In this document: one piece after another, positions 32,515-44,941 of the stretch
Position numbering within the stretch: the first letter of the stretch is position 1
Layout: each line of letters starts with the position of its first letter
NCBI GenBank assembly: GCA_040437565.1
Contig: JBDOQK010000029.1
Location: forward strand, 62,001-126,000
DNA length: 64,000 nucleotides
Direction of reading: 5' to 3'
Origin: Albugo candida
Taxonomy: Eukaryota > Oomycota > Peronosporomycetes > Albuginales
Made by a program: the position numbers and the translations under genes
The notes under the pieces: generated by a model
Told to the model about the DNA's origin: nothing
The model's input: only the letters and a program-made list of their open reading frames with translations
Databases searched by the model: none

Positions 32515-35500
32515 ATGCAAGCTTCAGCTGGATACAACCCGCAGCAGCTGGAAACCTGTATTCTGCAGCTAACGCAGGCTGACACAAACCAAATCAAACA
32601 AGCAGAAGATGCTCTGAAAATTTATATGAAGAGCTCAGCGTGTATACATGGTCTCATGACGCAGCTGGAGCATTCTTCGTACGCACAAGTTCGGCAGTAT
32701 GCAGCTATATTACTACGCAAGCGTATTTTCAAACATTGGTCCGCATTGGATGTATCAATGCAAACAAACTTGAAGCAAGTGTTGCTGCAGCGAGCTGTCC
32801 AAGAAAGTACTCGAATTGTGCGCTTTAATATCATCGACCTTGTTGCAGCAATCGCTTCTCGCGAACTACCTATGCAGAAATGGCCTGAATTGTTCTCATT
32901 TGTTACCAACTGCGCTCAGAGTACCTCAGCTGAGCTTCGTGTGATTGGAATGTATCTCTTACGGCTCTTAGCGGAGCAAGCAGGCACGTTCCTTCAGACC
33001 ATCTTTCTCGACCTCAAAGTACTCTTCACGAATGCGTTACAGGATCAAGAGAGCATCAATGTGCGTACGGCCGCAATGCGGGCCGCATGCAGCATCATTG
33101 AATATCTCGAAGATAAAGATCTTTGTGAATTTCAATCCCTTGTTCCCTTAATGATCAGTGTGTTCGAGCAATGTCTCGTGAATGGAGCAGAGCAAGAAGC
33201 AGCTGAATTTTTAGACGTATTCTCAGAAGTTGCGTCGAATCCGTACCCAATTCTCGATCAATCTTTCCCCACCTTTATTGAGATTCTACTCCAAATCTTA
33301 GCTCATGACAGATTCGATGGTACAATTCATTCTTCTGCATCCTTCGTAATGAGTGAGTTTATCAGTCGAAAACCCAAAACTATAGGCAAAATGAATTTAG
33401 TTCCCAAGATTATGACCACGATTCTGGATGTGATTGCTAGCGATGATGAAGTCTCTTGTGGACGTATTCCCGAATTACTACAGCTAGATGCTGGAAGCAA
33501 AGTCGATAATCAGGCAGAAGAAGACCAGGAATCTCTAGGATATCTGGCACAACAAATGCTTGATACGCTGGCGCTTAACGTTCCGGCGAAATATCTTAAT
33601 CCTGTGATTTTTGGTCTCTATCAGGAGTACATCACATCACCAGATGCACGCAAACGAAAGGCAGCTACATTGGCTCTAGCTATATTATCAGAGGGGTGCA
33701 GTGAGATTATGTGTAAAAACTTGGACAATCTGATAAACTCTGTCTACCAAATGGCTCAGGACAATGACCTTCACGTACGTGAGGCCGCATGTTTCGCGTT
33801 AGGACAATTCGCCGAATTTCTCCAACCCGACATCTCCAAATATTACGATCGTATTGTACCAATTTGTATTACATTGTTGAATGATACTACCAAAACGATA
33901 TGTGCGTTGGCTCTTTACGTCCTTGATGAGATCACCCAGATCATGGATTCAGAGCAAATGGCTCCTTACTTGGACTCGTTGATGACAAAACTTGTCAATG
34001 TTTCACGATCTTCATCTCCTGGTATTCAAAAAATGGCTTTGGATGCCATAGGATCCGTTGCACTCGGTGCCAAAGAAAACTTCTTGGTGTATTTCCCAGC
34101 AATAATGGAGTTGATGCAGCCGTTTTGGCATATTTCAGACTCCAGATACTTCTTTTTACGGGGTGTGGCAGTTGAGTGTGTCGGATACTTGGCTACAGCT
34201 TTGGGAAAAGATAACTTTCGACCGTATCTGGAGCCTTTGATGCCTCACGTAATAGCAACAATTCAAATCGATGATTCCGAATTAAAAGAACAAGCGTTTG
34301 TGTACCTGATCAATGTCGCTGGCATTTTTAAAGAAGAATTCGGACCTTACTTGGACGTTGCTGTCACTCATGCGCTTGCGACATTACAAAGCTCGGACGG
34401 AATTCGTTTGCTGGAAGATGAAGAGAAGAATTGGGGAGCTTCTGATGATGAGGATGAAGACAAAGCTCATCATATTAGTATCCGTACCGATGCACTCAAT
34501 TCAAAAGTCCGCGCTCTAAATGCCGTTGAAGCTTTTGCGGCTAATTGTGGTGCGTTGTTTGAGCAATATATCCCGCAATTTCTGCATGCGGTAGCTGAAT
34601 TGGTTGATTACGTACAAGAAGATGTTCGAGCTGCTGCAGTCGAAGCTCTCGCAGCGCTGGTCTTGTGCTCATTCAATGCAGCTCATCCAGGTCCTGTTGA
34701 TGAACAAGTCTGGATACGTGGGGAAGTGAACCCGAATGTGCTCACATCAAACAACAAAATAGTTTTAGATGCTGTACTGAAAGCATTCGTGGAGGACGCG
34801 TTAGAAGATCCTGAAGAGATTGTAGTGAGCAAAACTTTCGACTCTTTGAAGGCGATTTTAGAACGTGTTGGACCAACTGCTGTTGTAAATCACATCGATA
34901 CAATCATGACGCAGGTCAAGCAAGTCATTTTGCATCAACACGATTGTCAAGCAGTCCATGAGGAAGATGATGGAGACGATATGGATGGAGAGGGAAGTTC
35001 CGTGGTCACTAGTGCCACTGAACTCGTGTGCCAACTAGCTCAGTGCTATGGGGAGCATTTCCTCTCAAGTTTCCATGCAATTTTTCCGGATTTGCTCTCT
35101 TATGCAACTGGACTACGAACTACATCGGATCGTGCTTCTATCATTGGTTGCTTTGCGGAGGTGCTTCCGGCTCTTGGTCCAAATTCTATCAATTTCGTTG
35201 AGAGTTTATTCCCCGTTCTCATCCAAGGTCTAGCATCTGATCAAGCTGATTTGAAAGGGAATTGTGCTTTTTGTCTCGGAACGCTCGCCGAAATTAGCGG
35301 TGAAAAACTTACTTCAGCGTATCAGCAAATGCTACAAGCACTCCATCCGCTGTTCACAGCCGAGCGAAATGACGAACGTGTGGTCGACAATGCAGCTGCA
35401 GCAGTTGCCCGAATGATAACCACAAGTCCGACTAGCGTACCTTTGGCTCCCGTTCTTCCAGTGTTTCTGGGTGCTTTGCCGCTAAAGTCAGATTTCGAAG

Positions 35501-35754
35501 AAAATGAAGCGGTTTACAAGTGTCTTAATGGATTAGTACGTTCGAAGCACAATGACGTGCTGCAACATCTTGGCTCCATCATGGAAATATATGCCAAGTC
35601 GCTGTCTCCAGACTCCAGTGTGGACGAGGATATTCAGCAAGATATCAAGGTTTGCGTCAAGGAGCTACTTGCAGCATTTGAACCACAAGTCAAAGATGTT
35701 GTATCGCGGATGGCATTAGAGCACCAGAATGTTCTTACAACCGCATTACAATGA
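32515..35754 (+). CDS. Importin beta-family karyopherin, importin-4 (Kap123)-like
   Basis: Intronless, 1079 residues, close to human importin-4 (about 1080). Such karyopherins carry ribosomal proteins, histones and other cargo into the nucleus in a RanGTP-dependent way. The N-terminal part (QADTNQIKQAEDALKIYMKS, then QVRQYAAILLRKRIFKHW at about 60-80) is the Ran-binding importin-beta N-terminal HEAT region. HEAT repeats fill the rest (HVREAACFALGQFAEFLQPD; ELKEQAFVYLINVAGIFKEE; KVRALNAVEAFAANCGALFE). Acidic loops (LLEDEEKNWGASDDEDEDK at about 625-645 and HEEDDGDDMDGEG at about 815-830) correspond to the charged loops of Kap123/IPO4. The 5' spacer overlaps open sequence of unclear status; the stop is 99 bp before the BBS2 start. 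Confidence 0.92.
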   Translation: MQASAGYNPQQLETCILQLTQADTNQIKQAEDALKIYMKSSACIHGLMTQLEHSSYAQVRQYAAILLRKRIFKHWSALDVSMQTNLKQVLLQRAVQESTRIVRFNIIDLVAAIASRELPMQKWPELFSFVTNCAQSTSAELRVIGMYLLRLLAEQAGTFLQTIFLDLKVLFTNALQDQESINVRTAAMRAACSIIEYLEDKDLCEFQSLVPLMISVFEQCLVNGAEQEAAEFLDVFSEVASNPYPILDQSFPTFIEILLQILAHDRFDGTIHSSASFVMSEFISRKPKTIGKMNLVPKIMTTILDVIASDDEVSCGRIPELLQLDAGSKVDNQAEEDQESLGYLAQQMLDTLALNVPAKYLNPVIFGLYQEYITSPDARKRKAATLALAILSEGCSEIMCKNLDNLINSVYQMAQDNDLHVREAACFALGQFAEFLQPDISKYYDRIVPICITLLNDTTKTICALALYVLDEITQIMDSEQMAPYLDSLMTKLVNVSRSSSPGIQKMALDAIGSVALGAKENFLVYFPAIMELMQPFWHISDSRYFFLRGVAVECVGYLATALGKDNFRPYLEPLMPHVIATIQIDDSELKEQAFVYLINVAGIFKEEFGPYLDVAVTHALATLQSSDGIRLLEDEEKNWGASDDEDEDKAHHISIRTDALNSKVRALNAVEAFAANCGALFEQYIPQFLHAVAELVDYVQEDVRAAAVEALAALVLCSFNAAHPGPVDEQVWIRGEVNPNVLTSNNKIVLDAVLKAFVEDALEDPEEIVVSKTFDSLKAILERVGPTAVVNHIDTIMTQVKQVILHQHDCQAVHEEDDGDDMDGEGSSVVTSATELVCQLAQCYGEHFLSSFHAIFPDLLSYATGLRTTSDRASIIGCFAEVLPALGPNSINFVESLFPVLIQGLASDQADLKGNCAFCLGTLAEISGEKLTSAYQQMLQALHPLFTAERNDERVVDNAAAAVARMITTSPTSVPLAPVLPVFLGALPLKSDFEENEAVYKCLNGLVRSKHNDVLQHLGSIMEIYAKSLSPDSSVDEDIQQDIKVCVKELLAAFEPQVKDVVSRMALEHQNVLTTALQ

Positions 35755-35853
35755 TCAAATTCCGATAGATTTTGCAATGCGAATAGATTATTTTCATTGA
35801 AAAGTTGCTTGAATGTGTCCCATAGTCTCGCGATCTTAAAAGGTCATTAAGCA

Positions 35854-38800
35854 ATGCTTCCTGCATTCCACTTTGATTTTCATCAGCCGATTTCGCAACG
35901 TATTGCTCAAATCGCTACATTTGATGGTGTACATCCATCACTCGTGTGTGGTACAGTTGCAGGCAAAGTTTTGATACATTCGCCGCACCTGAGCGATGGC
36001 AATGAACCAATCCAATCTTTGAATGTGAATCGTAGCGTCACTGCGCTTGCAGCTGGCAAATTTCGCGATTCGGATATTGGGGATACGCTCATCATAGGGA
36101 CAAAATCGAGTATACTAGCCTACAATGTTGAGCGAAACGTAGATTTGTTCTATAAAGACTTGCCGGACGGCGTTACTGCATTGATATTTGCTCGAATTCC
36201 CATGCTTCAGTCCGGCTCCACCGCGGAAAATATGATCGTGGTGGGAGGAAACTGCTCTATCCAAGGCTACAACTACCTCGGTAACGAGACATTGTGGACA
36301 GTGACAAGCGATAATGTGGGAGCTCTCGCATTGTGTGACATTAGTGGCCAGGGTCAGCAAGAGCTCGTGGTTGGAACTGATGACTTTGAAATTTCGACTT
36401 ATCAAAACGATCAAATTGTTCATGAATGCACAGAAACCAGCCGTGTTGTTGCACTGACGTCAATAGAGCATCAACTTTTTGGATACGCACTACAGAATGG
36501 CACCGTTGGAGTGTATCGAGGAAAGAATCGTGCATGGCGTGTGAAATCGAACAAAGAGCCGACGTCACTTTACAGTTTTGACGTTAATGGCGACAGCGAG
36601 CCAGAGCTAATTATTGGGTGGAGAAATGGGAAGATGGAAGCTCGAAAAGTAGCAAATGGCGAATTAGTGCATAAATACAGCCTTTCAGCTTCGATTGCAG
36701 CAATAGTATCGGGCGATTATCAAATGGATGGGACCGAGCAATTGATTTGCTTTGTATCGGATGGACAAGTGCATGGGTACGTCGCTGGTGAGATTCCTGT
36801 CACCAGTATTCAAGATCAAGCCCGGCAAGCTGAGAATGAAATTTCCAAGCTGCTTCAGCAAAAAGCAAATCTTTATGCAGAACTTCGCAGATTGGAAAGT
36901 GGTGGTTCAAATGTTGAGTCGGGATCTACATTTTGCATCCCCGCAAGCACGCAAATACGAATAGAGAATACAACCAAAAGGGATTCTTCCAATTTGGAAC
37001 TCTCCGTTACAACGGGAAACGAAGCGGTGATAAAAATGCTGATATTTTTCGAATATGATGCAGGAGTGTTTGATGGAGAATCATTTGTCGTACGCCCACC
37101 GATCCCTTCCGCTACGGTCGCAGTCTCACTCAATTACACCAAATGTGCTGCCGTTAATTTCGATATAAGAGTTCTCGTCAGTGCACGTGCCAGCAATGCA
37201 ATGTCTCATGTCTTCCAATGCTCCTACCAGCTTCCAAAATTTGCAANNNNNNNNNNNNNNNNNNNNNNNNNNNNNNNNNNNNNNNNNNNNNNNNNNNNNN
37301 NNNNNNNNNNNNNNNNNNNNNNNNNNNNNNNNNNNNNNNNNNNNNNATCAGCCGATTTCGCAACGTATTGCTCAAATCGCTACATTTGATGGTGTACATC
37401 CATCACTCGTGTGTGGTACAGTTGCAGGCAAAGTTTTGATACATTCGCCGCACCTGAGCGATGGCAATGAACCAATCCAATCTTTGAATGTGAATCGTAG
37501 CGTCACTGCGCTTGCAGCTGGCAAATTTCGCGATTCGGATATTGGGGATACGCTCATCATAGGGACAAAATCGAGTATACTAGCCTACAATGTTGAGCGA
37601 AACGTAGATTTGTTCTATAAAGACTTGCCGGACGGCGTTACTGCATTGATATTTGCTCGAATTCCCATGCTTCAGTCCGGCTCCACCGCGGAAAATATGA
37701 TCGTGGTGGGAGGAAACTGCTCTATCCAAGGCTACAACTACCTCGGTAACGAGACATTGTGGACAGTGACAAGCGATAATGTGGGAGCTCTCGCATTGTG
37801 TGACATTAGTGGCCAGGGTCAGCAAGAGCTCGTGGTTGGAACTGATGACTTTGAAATTTCGACTTATCAAAACGATCAAATTGTTCATGAATGCACAGAA
37901 ACCAGCCGTGTTGTTGCACTGACGTCAATAGAGCATCAACTTTTTGGATACGCACTACAGAATGGCACCGTTGGAGTGTATCGAGGAAAGAATCGTGCAT
38001 GGCGTGTGAAATCGAACAAAGAGCCGACGTCACTTTACAGTTTTGACGTTAATGGCGACAGCGAGCCAGAGCTAATTATTGGGTGGAGAAATGGGAAGAT
38101 GGAAGCTCGAAAAGTAGCAAATGGCGAATTAGTGCATAAATACAGCCTTTCAGCTTCGATTGCAGCAATAGTATCGGGCGATTATCAAATGGATGGGACC
38201 GAGCAATTGATTTGCTTTGTATCGGATGGACAAGTGCATGGGTACGTCGCTGGTGAGATTCCTGTCACCAGTATTCAAGATCAAGCCCGGCAAGCTGAGA
38301 ATGAAATTTCCAAGCTGCTTCAGCAAAAAGCAAATCTTTATGCAGAACTTCGCAGATTGGAAAGTGGTGGTTCAAATGTTGAGTCGGGATCTACATTTTG
38401 CATCCCCGCAAGCACGCAAATACGAATAGAGAATACAACCAAAAGGGATTCTTCCAATTTGGAACTCTCCGTTACAACGGGAAACGAAGCGGTGATAAAA
38501 ATGCTGATATTTTTCGAATATGATGCAGGAGTGTTTGATGGAGAATCATTTGTCGTACGCCCACCGATCCCTTCCGCTACGGTCGCAGTCTCACTCAATT
38601 ACACCAAATGTGCTGCCGTTAATTTCGATATAAGAGTTCTCGTCAGTGCACGTGCCAGCAATGCAATGTCTCATGTCTTCCAATGCTCCTACCAGCTTCC
38701 AAAATTTGCAATGTTTCTCCATCTGTCCAGCAAGTGGGATGATAAAAGTAATGGTTGTGTCCGATTTAAAACGCCCCACAGAGTACAACAAATGCTTTCC

Positions 38801-39479
38801 TGGATGCAAAACTCCTTCATACTCTCAAACATGGGCACCTCCATCGCGTCAAAACAGTATATTGCCCATTTTCGATCACTGAGTGAGGAAACGACGCTGA
38901 CTATAGAAATCAATGACACAGAGACAGCCATGCATACAAATGATATGCATTTGGCAGCTGAGATGATTCAGGACATGTGCAACTTTTCAAAGTGCCGCGA
39001 GCTAGAATCAGTTGCTGATTTCCCACAAAAGATGCAAAAATTCTGTTGTTTACTGGAAAAAGTCGATGAACTGAATACAATTCGTCTGAAATTGACTGGA
39101 GAAATGGCGGACGAGTCGGTTTCAGTGAAGAATCTGATTGTTCAGGCGGAGGATGCTCGACTTCTGAATGAAATGTAAGGCTCATAATTCATTTCTTCGA
39201 TCTCTAACGTGACTCCAATGCAGGGAACGAATGCGTCGAAGCTATTCTTCACTCTTCACTTTAAACAATCAACTTTTGGGTGAATATATGAAAAGAAAAA
39301 ATAATCAGCAAGCGCTTTTAAAAGCTTTGAAGGAAGTGAATACCATGATACAAGTGACAGGAAATCTACGCTATGGGAATGCAAAAACACGTGCGATCTC
39401 TGCGTGCCGAAAGGCAATACAAACCAGTAACATGCAATCCTTATTACATATCGTGGAGACGGGAAAAGAAGACGTATGA
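35854..39479 (+). CDS. BBS2: BBS2, BBSome subunit
   Basis: After removing the assembly duplicate, exon 1 (35854 to 39174) and exon 2 (39224-39479) are joined by a 49-bp intron to give about 703 residues (human BBS2 has 721). BBS2 is a core subunit of the BBSome, the coat-like complex that carries membrane proteins in and out of cilia and flagella. Visible: N-terminal beta-propeller (MLPAFHFDFHQPISQRIA; LVCGTVAGKVLIHSP; NCSIQGYNYLGNETLW; SEPELIIGWRNGKMEARK), a coiled coil (RQAENEISKLLQQKANLYAE), a GAE-like middle, and the helical C-terminus (LFTLNNQLLGEYMKRKNNQQ; NLRYGNAKTRAISACRKAIQ). The spliced codon at the exon junction restores LLNEMERMRRSY. Presence of BBS2 implies that the organism makes flagellate zoospores. 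Confidence 0.93.
35882..38711. repeat. Gap-flanking duplicate: 35882-37246 repeated as 37347-38711 around a 100-N gap
   Basis: 1365 bases of BBS2 coding sequence left of the gap (37247-37346) recur right of it without visible differences. Only the first nine codons of BBS2 are unique to the left side. The true locus should carry a single copy. Confidence 0.93.
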
Positions 39480-39821
39480 ATCAGCCAAGATATACCACTA
39501 TGCAATTCCATCACTGAGCGTATCGCATCTTCATGGACGACCATCCGTCATCTTCCTCTTCGAATGTTATTCTCCGTATGATCGGATCATTCCTACCGCC
39601 AACATATCACTCAATGACCAGAGCAATCAGCCAATCTGATAATACCTCTTCTCAGGATGACAAGAATTTGGCTCAAATGGACGCGTTTGGTTGTGTTGCT
39701 CATATGCGTTACAATCGGGCTCTTTCTTGTCCAATGCGCTCTTATCCGGCGAGATAATTAATTCGTGGCGCACGCCTTTGCTGCCCGCGGCGTTATGGAC
39801 CCGTGCCTCCAGTGTTGATTT
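39480..39821 (+). other. Short spacer with a possible tail-anchor exon (39657-39761)
   Basis: Between BBS2 and a minus-strand ORF. ATG 39657 opens 34 codons that read KWTRLVVLLICVTIGLFLVQ, a clean transmembrane helix followed by CALIRRDN and a stop. It lies after a CTTCTCAG acceptor-like sequence, so it could be the last exon of a small tail-anchored protein whose upstream part is within 39533-39650 (for example NVILRMIGSFLPPTYHSMTR). No SNARE or other motif is certain. Confidence 0.3.
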
Positions 39822-40121
39822 CTACATCAATAGCAGCATGTGATTATATGATTCATGATGTTCGTCTTTACGAACGAGTTCTTCAAGAGCCTGAATTTCT
39901 AATCGCACAGATGCGAGATAGTCTGCTGATTCATTCATATAGAATCGCTTTCGCAAACGCAAAATAACAAGTTTTTTCATACTTTCCACCAAGCAAAAGT
40001 GTATGCGTATGGAGAAGACGTACGGAAGGATAAGATCATTCAAAATTGAAAAGCATCCAATGTAAAACAACGCCGTAAACAACGAATTTGTGGCAAATTC
40101 GCTTTTCATTGTTGCTTCCAT
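39822..40121 (-). CDS. Small hypothetical protein, 99 aa, one likely membrane segment
   Basis: Open frame of 99 codons between BBS2 and SEC31. The N-terminal half (FATNSLFTALFYIGCFSILN, LILPYVFS) could span a membrane; the C-terminal half is helical and charged (DYLASVRLEIQALEELVRKD). I do not recognise a family, and parts of the frame could instead be intron. It follows the SEC31 stop by 53 bp on the same strand. Confidence 0.4.
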   Translation of the reverse strand: MEATMKSEFATNSLFTALFYIGCFSILNDLILPYVFSIRIHFCLVESMKKLVILRLRKRFYMNESADYLASVRLEIQALEELVRKDEHHESYNHMLLLM

Positions 40122-40174
40122 TCACAATGTATTATCGCTATACCGAAATAGTGTGGTTACCCCAATTTACAACA

Positions 40175-43100
40175 TCAACGAAGTCGCTTCATCGCCAAAT
40201 ACAAAAGTCCTTTCAATCCGCGAAGCCAATCTTTGTGTTGCACCCACTCTGTAGCCGTCCAGCCGACATATATCTGCTGCGCTGAAGCAAAATCAGCTTT
40301 TGTAAAGCATTGACACATATCGTGTAACTGTGCCACCATCGCTGTCGACAGAATTCCTGCATTGAGTTTCGAGTACATAATGTCTTTTGCCTTTTTGATC
40401 TCTGACATTTGCTTTTGTTCGAGCTACAAAAAGGTGTAATGAGTAACGTAAAAGGAGAGTGACGTACATTGCGTACCATTGTCAATGGGAGACTTTGAAT
40501 ATGCGCAATGAGATCGTCAAATGTCTTCACAATCGCTAAATCCTCTTGCGATACATTTTCAGTGGTTCCTAACACAACGTCACTTGCAAATGACGCTTTC
40601 GCAGACGACTTGACTGGGGACAGCGTGGCTGACGATGTGTTCCCGTACTTCAAAGTGAGTTCGCGATTGCCCACACTGCTCACAAACCCGTCTTTTTTCT
40701 GAGAGCTCATATCGACCGATGGCGTTGAGATGCGTGATGACGACAGCGATGACGCAGCTGCTAAGGAATTGACTCCAGTTGATTGCATGACTGACGGTGA
40801 CGCATTGTAAGCGGTCGTATCGGATGGGTACATTGGAGTCGCAGGTGCATTCATGGTGATGCCACCAACAGGAGCAGTTGAGAAAGCTGGTTGTTGGTTG
40901 GGATATTGAACGTTTGCTGTGGGTGCTGCCGCTTGGTAGGCTGCATTAGAGGGATTGCCAGGAGCGTAAGCGCTCTGTTGCATTGGGTATGGAGCATTTG
41001 GCTGTTGGGCTTGTGTCGAAATACCAGGGTATGCGTTAGGCTGTTGGACCTGAGAGGGAAGAGCTGGCGCTGGATAGGAAGGAGTTCGGTCGATTCCGGG
41101 TTGCTGTGAAGGATAAGAAGGTTGTTGTTGTGGACCCCCACCACGTCCCAAATGCGGGGTGTACGCTTGAGATTCTTGCGGAGCACTGTATGGAGATGCG
41201 TTTTGGTTGGCGCCGTACATCGGAGTTGTTTCTCTTCCGGTCGGATAATTTCCTGATTGGAAAGATGAATATCCAGTTGTATTGTTGACTGCAGCCTTTG
41301 GCATATTTGGAGATGGCGCAGGTTGAGCGTATTGATTGGAACTCTGCAATGAAGATTGTCCATACTGCTGCTGACTGTTCTGTGCGTGAACGGATATATC
41401 GAAAACTTCAAACGGGAATGGTGGAGGTTGATAGCCTTGTTGCGGAGCTGCGTGGAATATTCGATCTCTTAGAATCGCGCATTCCAAGTCTGGGTATCGA
41501 GCGTATTTTGCGGCTATATCGAGTCTTCCTTGAGTGGCAAGCTATCAAAGAATGCGGTGAGCATTAATGGCAAACAAACGTCAGCAGTTATGCTCTTACA
41601 AGCGTGGCATATTCGGCTATACAGCGAGAAACCTCTGCTGTCATGTTTTGTTCTGCTTGATCAACAGCCTGACAGAATACCGAGACTTTCTCGACTAGCT
41701 TTTGTAAGGCGTAAGTTCTTCCAAAAGTGCCTGATTCTAATTGACACTCATGGACCCAAGCGTTCACGGTCTTGGCAACATTCACAGCACACATGTAGCA
41801 CAATGTGGCTGAAGACATATCTCCTGCAGCTTCCAAGCGTTCCGCCAATTTGTCACACAATCCTGGAAATTCTTCACTCTTTGCGTATGTGCTCAACATT
41901 GCCAGCGTTTCTCTCCATTCTTTGAGGTTGGAGCTCTCGACAAGGTCCAGTAGTTCATTACGGATGACGGCGGAAACGATGTGCATGACAGGTCTCTTCT
42001 GATGTTCGAAGAATGCACGTTGAGTTTTATCCCATAGTTCTGGTCCACCACAAGAAGCTAATAAAAGCGCATCGGCAAATTGGTTGTAATGGAGACAACA
42101 ATTGACAGCCAGCTCGAAGTTGCCCACCAGCAAAGCCTGCATGAGGATCGACTCGGATTTCTCTGTGTACACTGGCACAGGCACCGTATCAAGTCGCTTA
42201 CTGTCATCGTCCGGTAGGGATGATCCAATATCGGAGAGATCTTCGACAGAAGTTGGTTCTGCTTGAGGACCTGCTGAGAAAACGTCCTCAGCCGCAACGC
42301 CATTCTGCAAAAACTCGTTTATTTACTAAGTGTCAAGAAAAAGACGACCAACGTACATCGGTAGGAGCGAGCATGTCGTTGACTGCTGTTGGAGTACTTG
42401 CAGCGGGTTTTTCAGGTGCAAATCGTTCGTTTGCTTGACGAATCTTCTCCGCATCGAGGCCCAAGTAAAGTAAGAGGTGCTGCCGCGCATCCTTTTCAAA
42501 GAGTATTTTCATCAGACGCCACACACTTTTGCTGTGTTCTGTTGTTGCTGACGCCACTTTGCGATCGCACAAACCAGCGACGTCTTTTGATTCTAATGAG
42601 CGGTCTAACTCTTCGGCATCTTGAACAGCCGAGTGTTCTGTGACAACGTAGTGAAGATGGATGAGCCGTCTACGATCCGCATTGGCTCCGATCGGTTCTT
42701 TCGGGTTTCCAATTGTGACAAGTTTGCCACCAAAACCGAATGTCGCACCAACAGGTCGACGCATCCATCTCGGTGCACGACATGCTGGATTGCCTCCACC
42801 AGCAAGTCCCCAGACTTGAACCTTGCCATCTAATGTGCACGCTGACGCTACTGCAGGTATACGAGGCGACCACTGAACTTTGATTCGACGTTGACCCGAG
42901 CCACCACCGAAAAACTGATCAGAGCCTAGCGATGGCGTGTGGCTTTGCTCTGACGGGAATTCAAACATCGATTGACGAGAATATAAATCCCATAAAAGCG
43001 TCCGATTGTCTTTGGCACATGATAAAACGAGGCCCGGATCATTGGGGCACCATGAAAGAGACAGAATACCGGCTGTATGTTCATTGAATTCGGCAAGCGG

Positions 43101-43945
43101 AGTCGTTGTAGAATTCCGTAAATCCCAAAGTTTGATCACTGGCCTTTGATCATCTCCTGATGCAGTAGCGATTTGCAAGCCTTCCCTTGGGTTCCATGCT
43201 ATTGCCGACACAGTGCCACGTTGAGGGTCTCGCATCTCACACCAGGGCTTCTTTTGCTTCAGATCCCAAATAACAACAGAGCCATTTTGTGTTCCCGTTG
43301 CCAAGATATAATTAACTTGTGTGTTCCACGCAACGCTGATAAAGTATAAGTTTTTTTTATCAAGTTATGAAAATCACTATAAAATGTGACAGCATACCTC
43401 GTTATCTCATTTATTTGCCCTTGCGTGATACTTCCTCCACTCGGTGTGAATACTGCAGGATTTGATAGTTTTTCTAGTGACATGATGTATACTTCGCCGT
43501 CACTGCCACCAGATGCAATCAGATGGGAACTGTCGTCATGAGGATTGAATTGGATGTCATTGACGCATCCTTTGTGACGTGACACTCTGCCGATTTCGAG
43601 CTGACTCGACTCTTTCTTATCCTCCATGGCTTTTGGATTCCAAAAGCTTACCATTCCGTCAGACATTCCTCCTGCTACCACTCCATACGGACACGTTTCA
43701 TTGTGCTTGAGAATGTCTCTCCACGCGAGTGAAGTGAATCGATTCGGTGTTTTCACAGAATTTATCACATTCATTTGGTGAGTTGGATCGTTGAAATCAA
43801 TAGACACAAGTTTTATCTCTCCTCCTGTGTTTTCAAATCCAACGCCTGAATCGCCTCTGGACCCTAGTGCAAGGAGATTTGCTTTTCTTTTACTTGGGCT
43901 CCAAGCAACATTTGCATTCGCTTGTATTTCCTTCAGCAAAGACAT
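40175..43945 (-). CDS. SEC31: SEC31, outer COPII coat subunit
   Basis: Five exons: 43945-43398, 43335-42357, 42304-41600, 41541-40468 and 40423-40175; introns of 62, 52, 58 and 44 bp. Their sum is 3555 bp, in phase throughout, giving 1184 residues (human SEC31A about 1220). SEC31 forms the cage of ER-exit COPII vesicles with SEC13 and stimulates SAR1 GTPase. Seven-blade WD40 propeller at the N-terminus (MSLLKEIQANANVAWSP; HKGCVNDIQFNPHDDSSHLI; EITSVAWNTQVNYILATG; SWCPNDPGLVLSCAKDNRTL), then the alpha-solenoid (LLVGNFELAVNCCLHYNQFA; LATQGRLDIAAKYARYPDLE), a Pro/Gln/Tyr-rich linker (about 40850-41450; PSYPSQQPGIDRTPSYPAPA) that in other species binds SEC23/SAR1, and an SRA1-like C-terminal helical domain. 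It pairs functionally with COPG in this window as the other half of ER-Golgi traffic. Confidence 0.95.
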
Positions 43946-44941
43946 GGGTACCCGTCGATTCTCGAAATTTGATCGTTTTTATAATAAGCGGCTCCCCCCT
44001 TCTGAAATGGAGTATACGTGGTATACTAAGGTCCAACTGTGTAGGTTAATATTAGAGACCCATACGTGTCATACACTGAGCAATGATTATTTTGTGTGGC
44101 CATTTCCTGAGTATCTATTAGTCTATAAGCTACAGCCACCCCATACCTGACGCTACCGCCTTGAAGGGATCTGACTATCGCTCCTCACATTGTGGTGCTT
44201 TTAATGCATGTATACAAACCCATTAAAGTATACTAGTGGCAACATTAGCTTAGTATAGAGGTCGAAGCAGTACAGAACAAGTGACAGACGTCGACCAGAT
44301 GAGTCTTTCGGGCGTTGATATTGTGTTAGATACTTTGATAACGTCACGGTGCATTCACATTACAGCTGGTGAAATTGTTGTGTATATTCTTTGAATAACG
44401 CTTCTTCCCTGCCGTTATGCCGTGTGGGCAAAAAAGGCATAGCGATGAAGTACTTGGGGCACTCAGACGAACGGCACTAGGAAACGTGGGAAACGCGAGA
44501 TAGGCTGAAATAATATGCAACTCTCGCGGTAGTATTTCGAGCTCCGATTGATTGAAAAAGTGGTAGAGATTATTTGCTTTGCCTGCTTCCGAATACGATT
44601 TTTGAAAGGCTGTACTTCCTGGACGCTTCTGTCGGTATGACGTCATTGCAAACAAAATTGGAGGGAGTTCTATAAATGGGGCACATGGAAGGAACACTTC
44701 TCATTAGAGCTTTATCGATGGACATTAGTGCACGTTTCATGAATGAAATGGTACATTCAATGCTGTTCATGATTGAGTCGTGTCCTGGCCAGTGTTGTAA
44801 AGTCGATATCGCTGGCAGTGTAGGAGGAATGTCTCACAGATTTTGCTTTGAAAGCTGCTGGCAATGTCATTGTCCAATCCAATTCGTTTGAGTACATGAA
44901 TTAGCCAATTATATGCATGCAGACAGACGACAGAATTCGTT
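43946..44941. other. Spacer, possible unassigned minus-strand coding stretches
   Basis: No family recognised. On the minus strand, overlapping open stretches (44767-44991, 44570-44770, 44344-44697) contain sequence with coding character, such as STAFQKSYSEAGKANNLYHF and FFNQSELEILPRELHIISAY, and might be exons of one small gene head-to-head with the BRCT gene. Splice joins were not evident, so I do not call a gene. Confidence 0.3.

Noticed and set aside
32181-32582. 133-codon ORF overlapping the importin-4 start as a full gene
   Set aside because: Its second half shadows the importin start in another frame; only the first part (MLKLQETYVKFWHD) might be an exon of the small gene listed at 31880.
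35854-39479. Two BBS2 paralogues in tandem
   Set aside because: The repeated block is identical as far as I can see and centred exactly on an N gap; after removing one copy a single full-length BBS2 of the right size remains.
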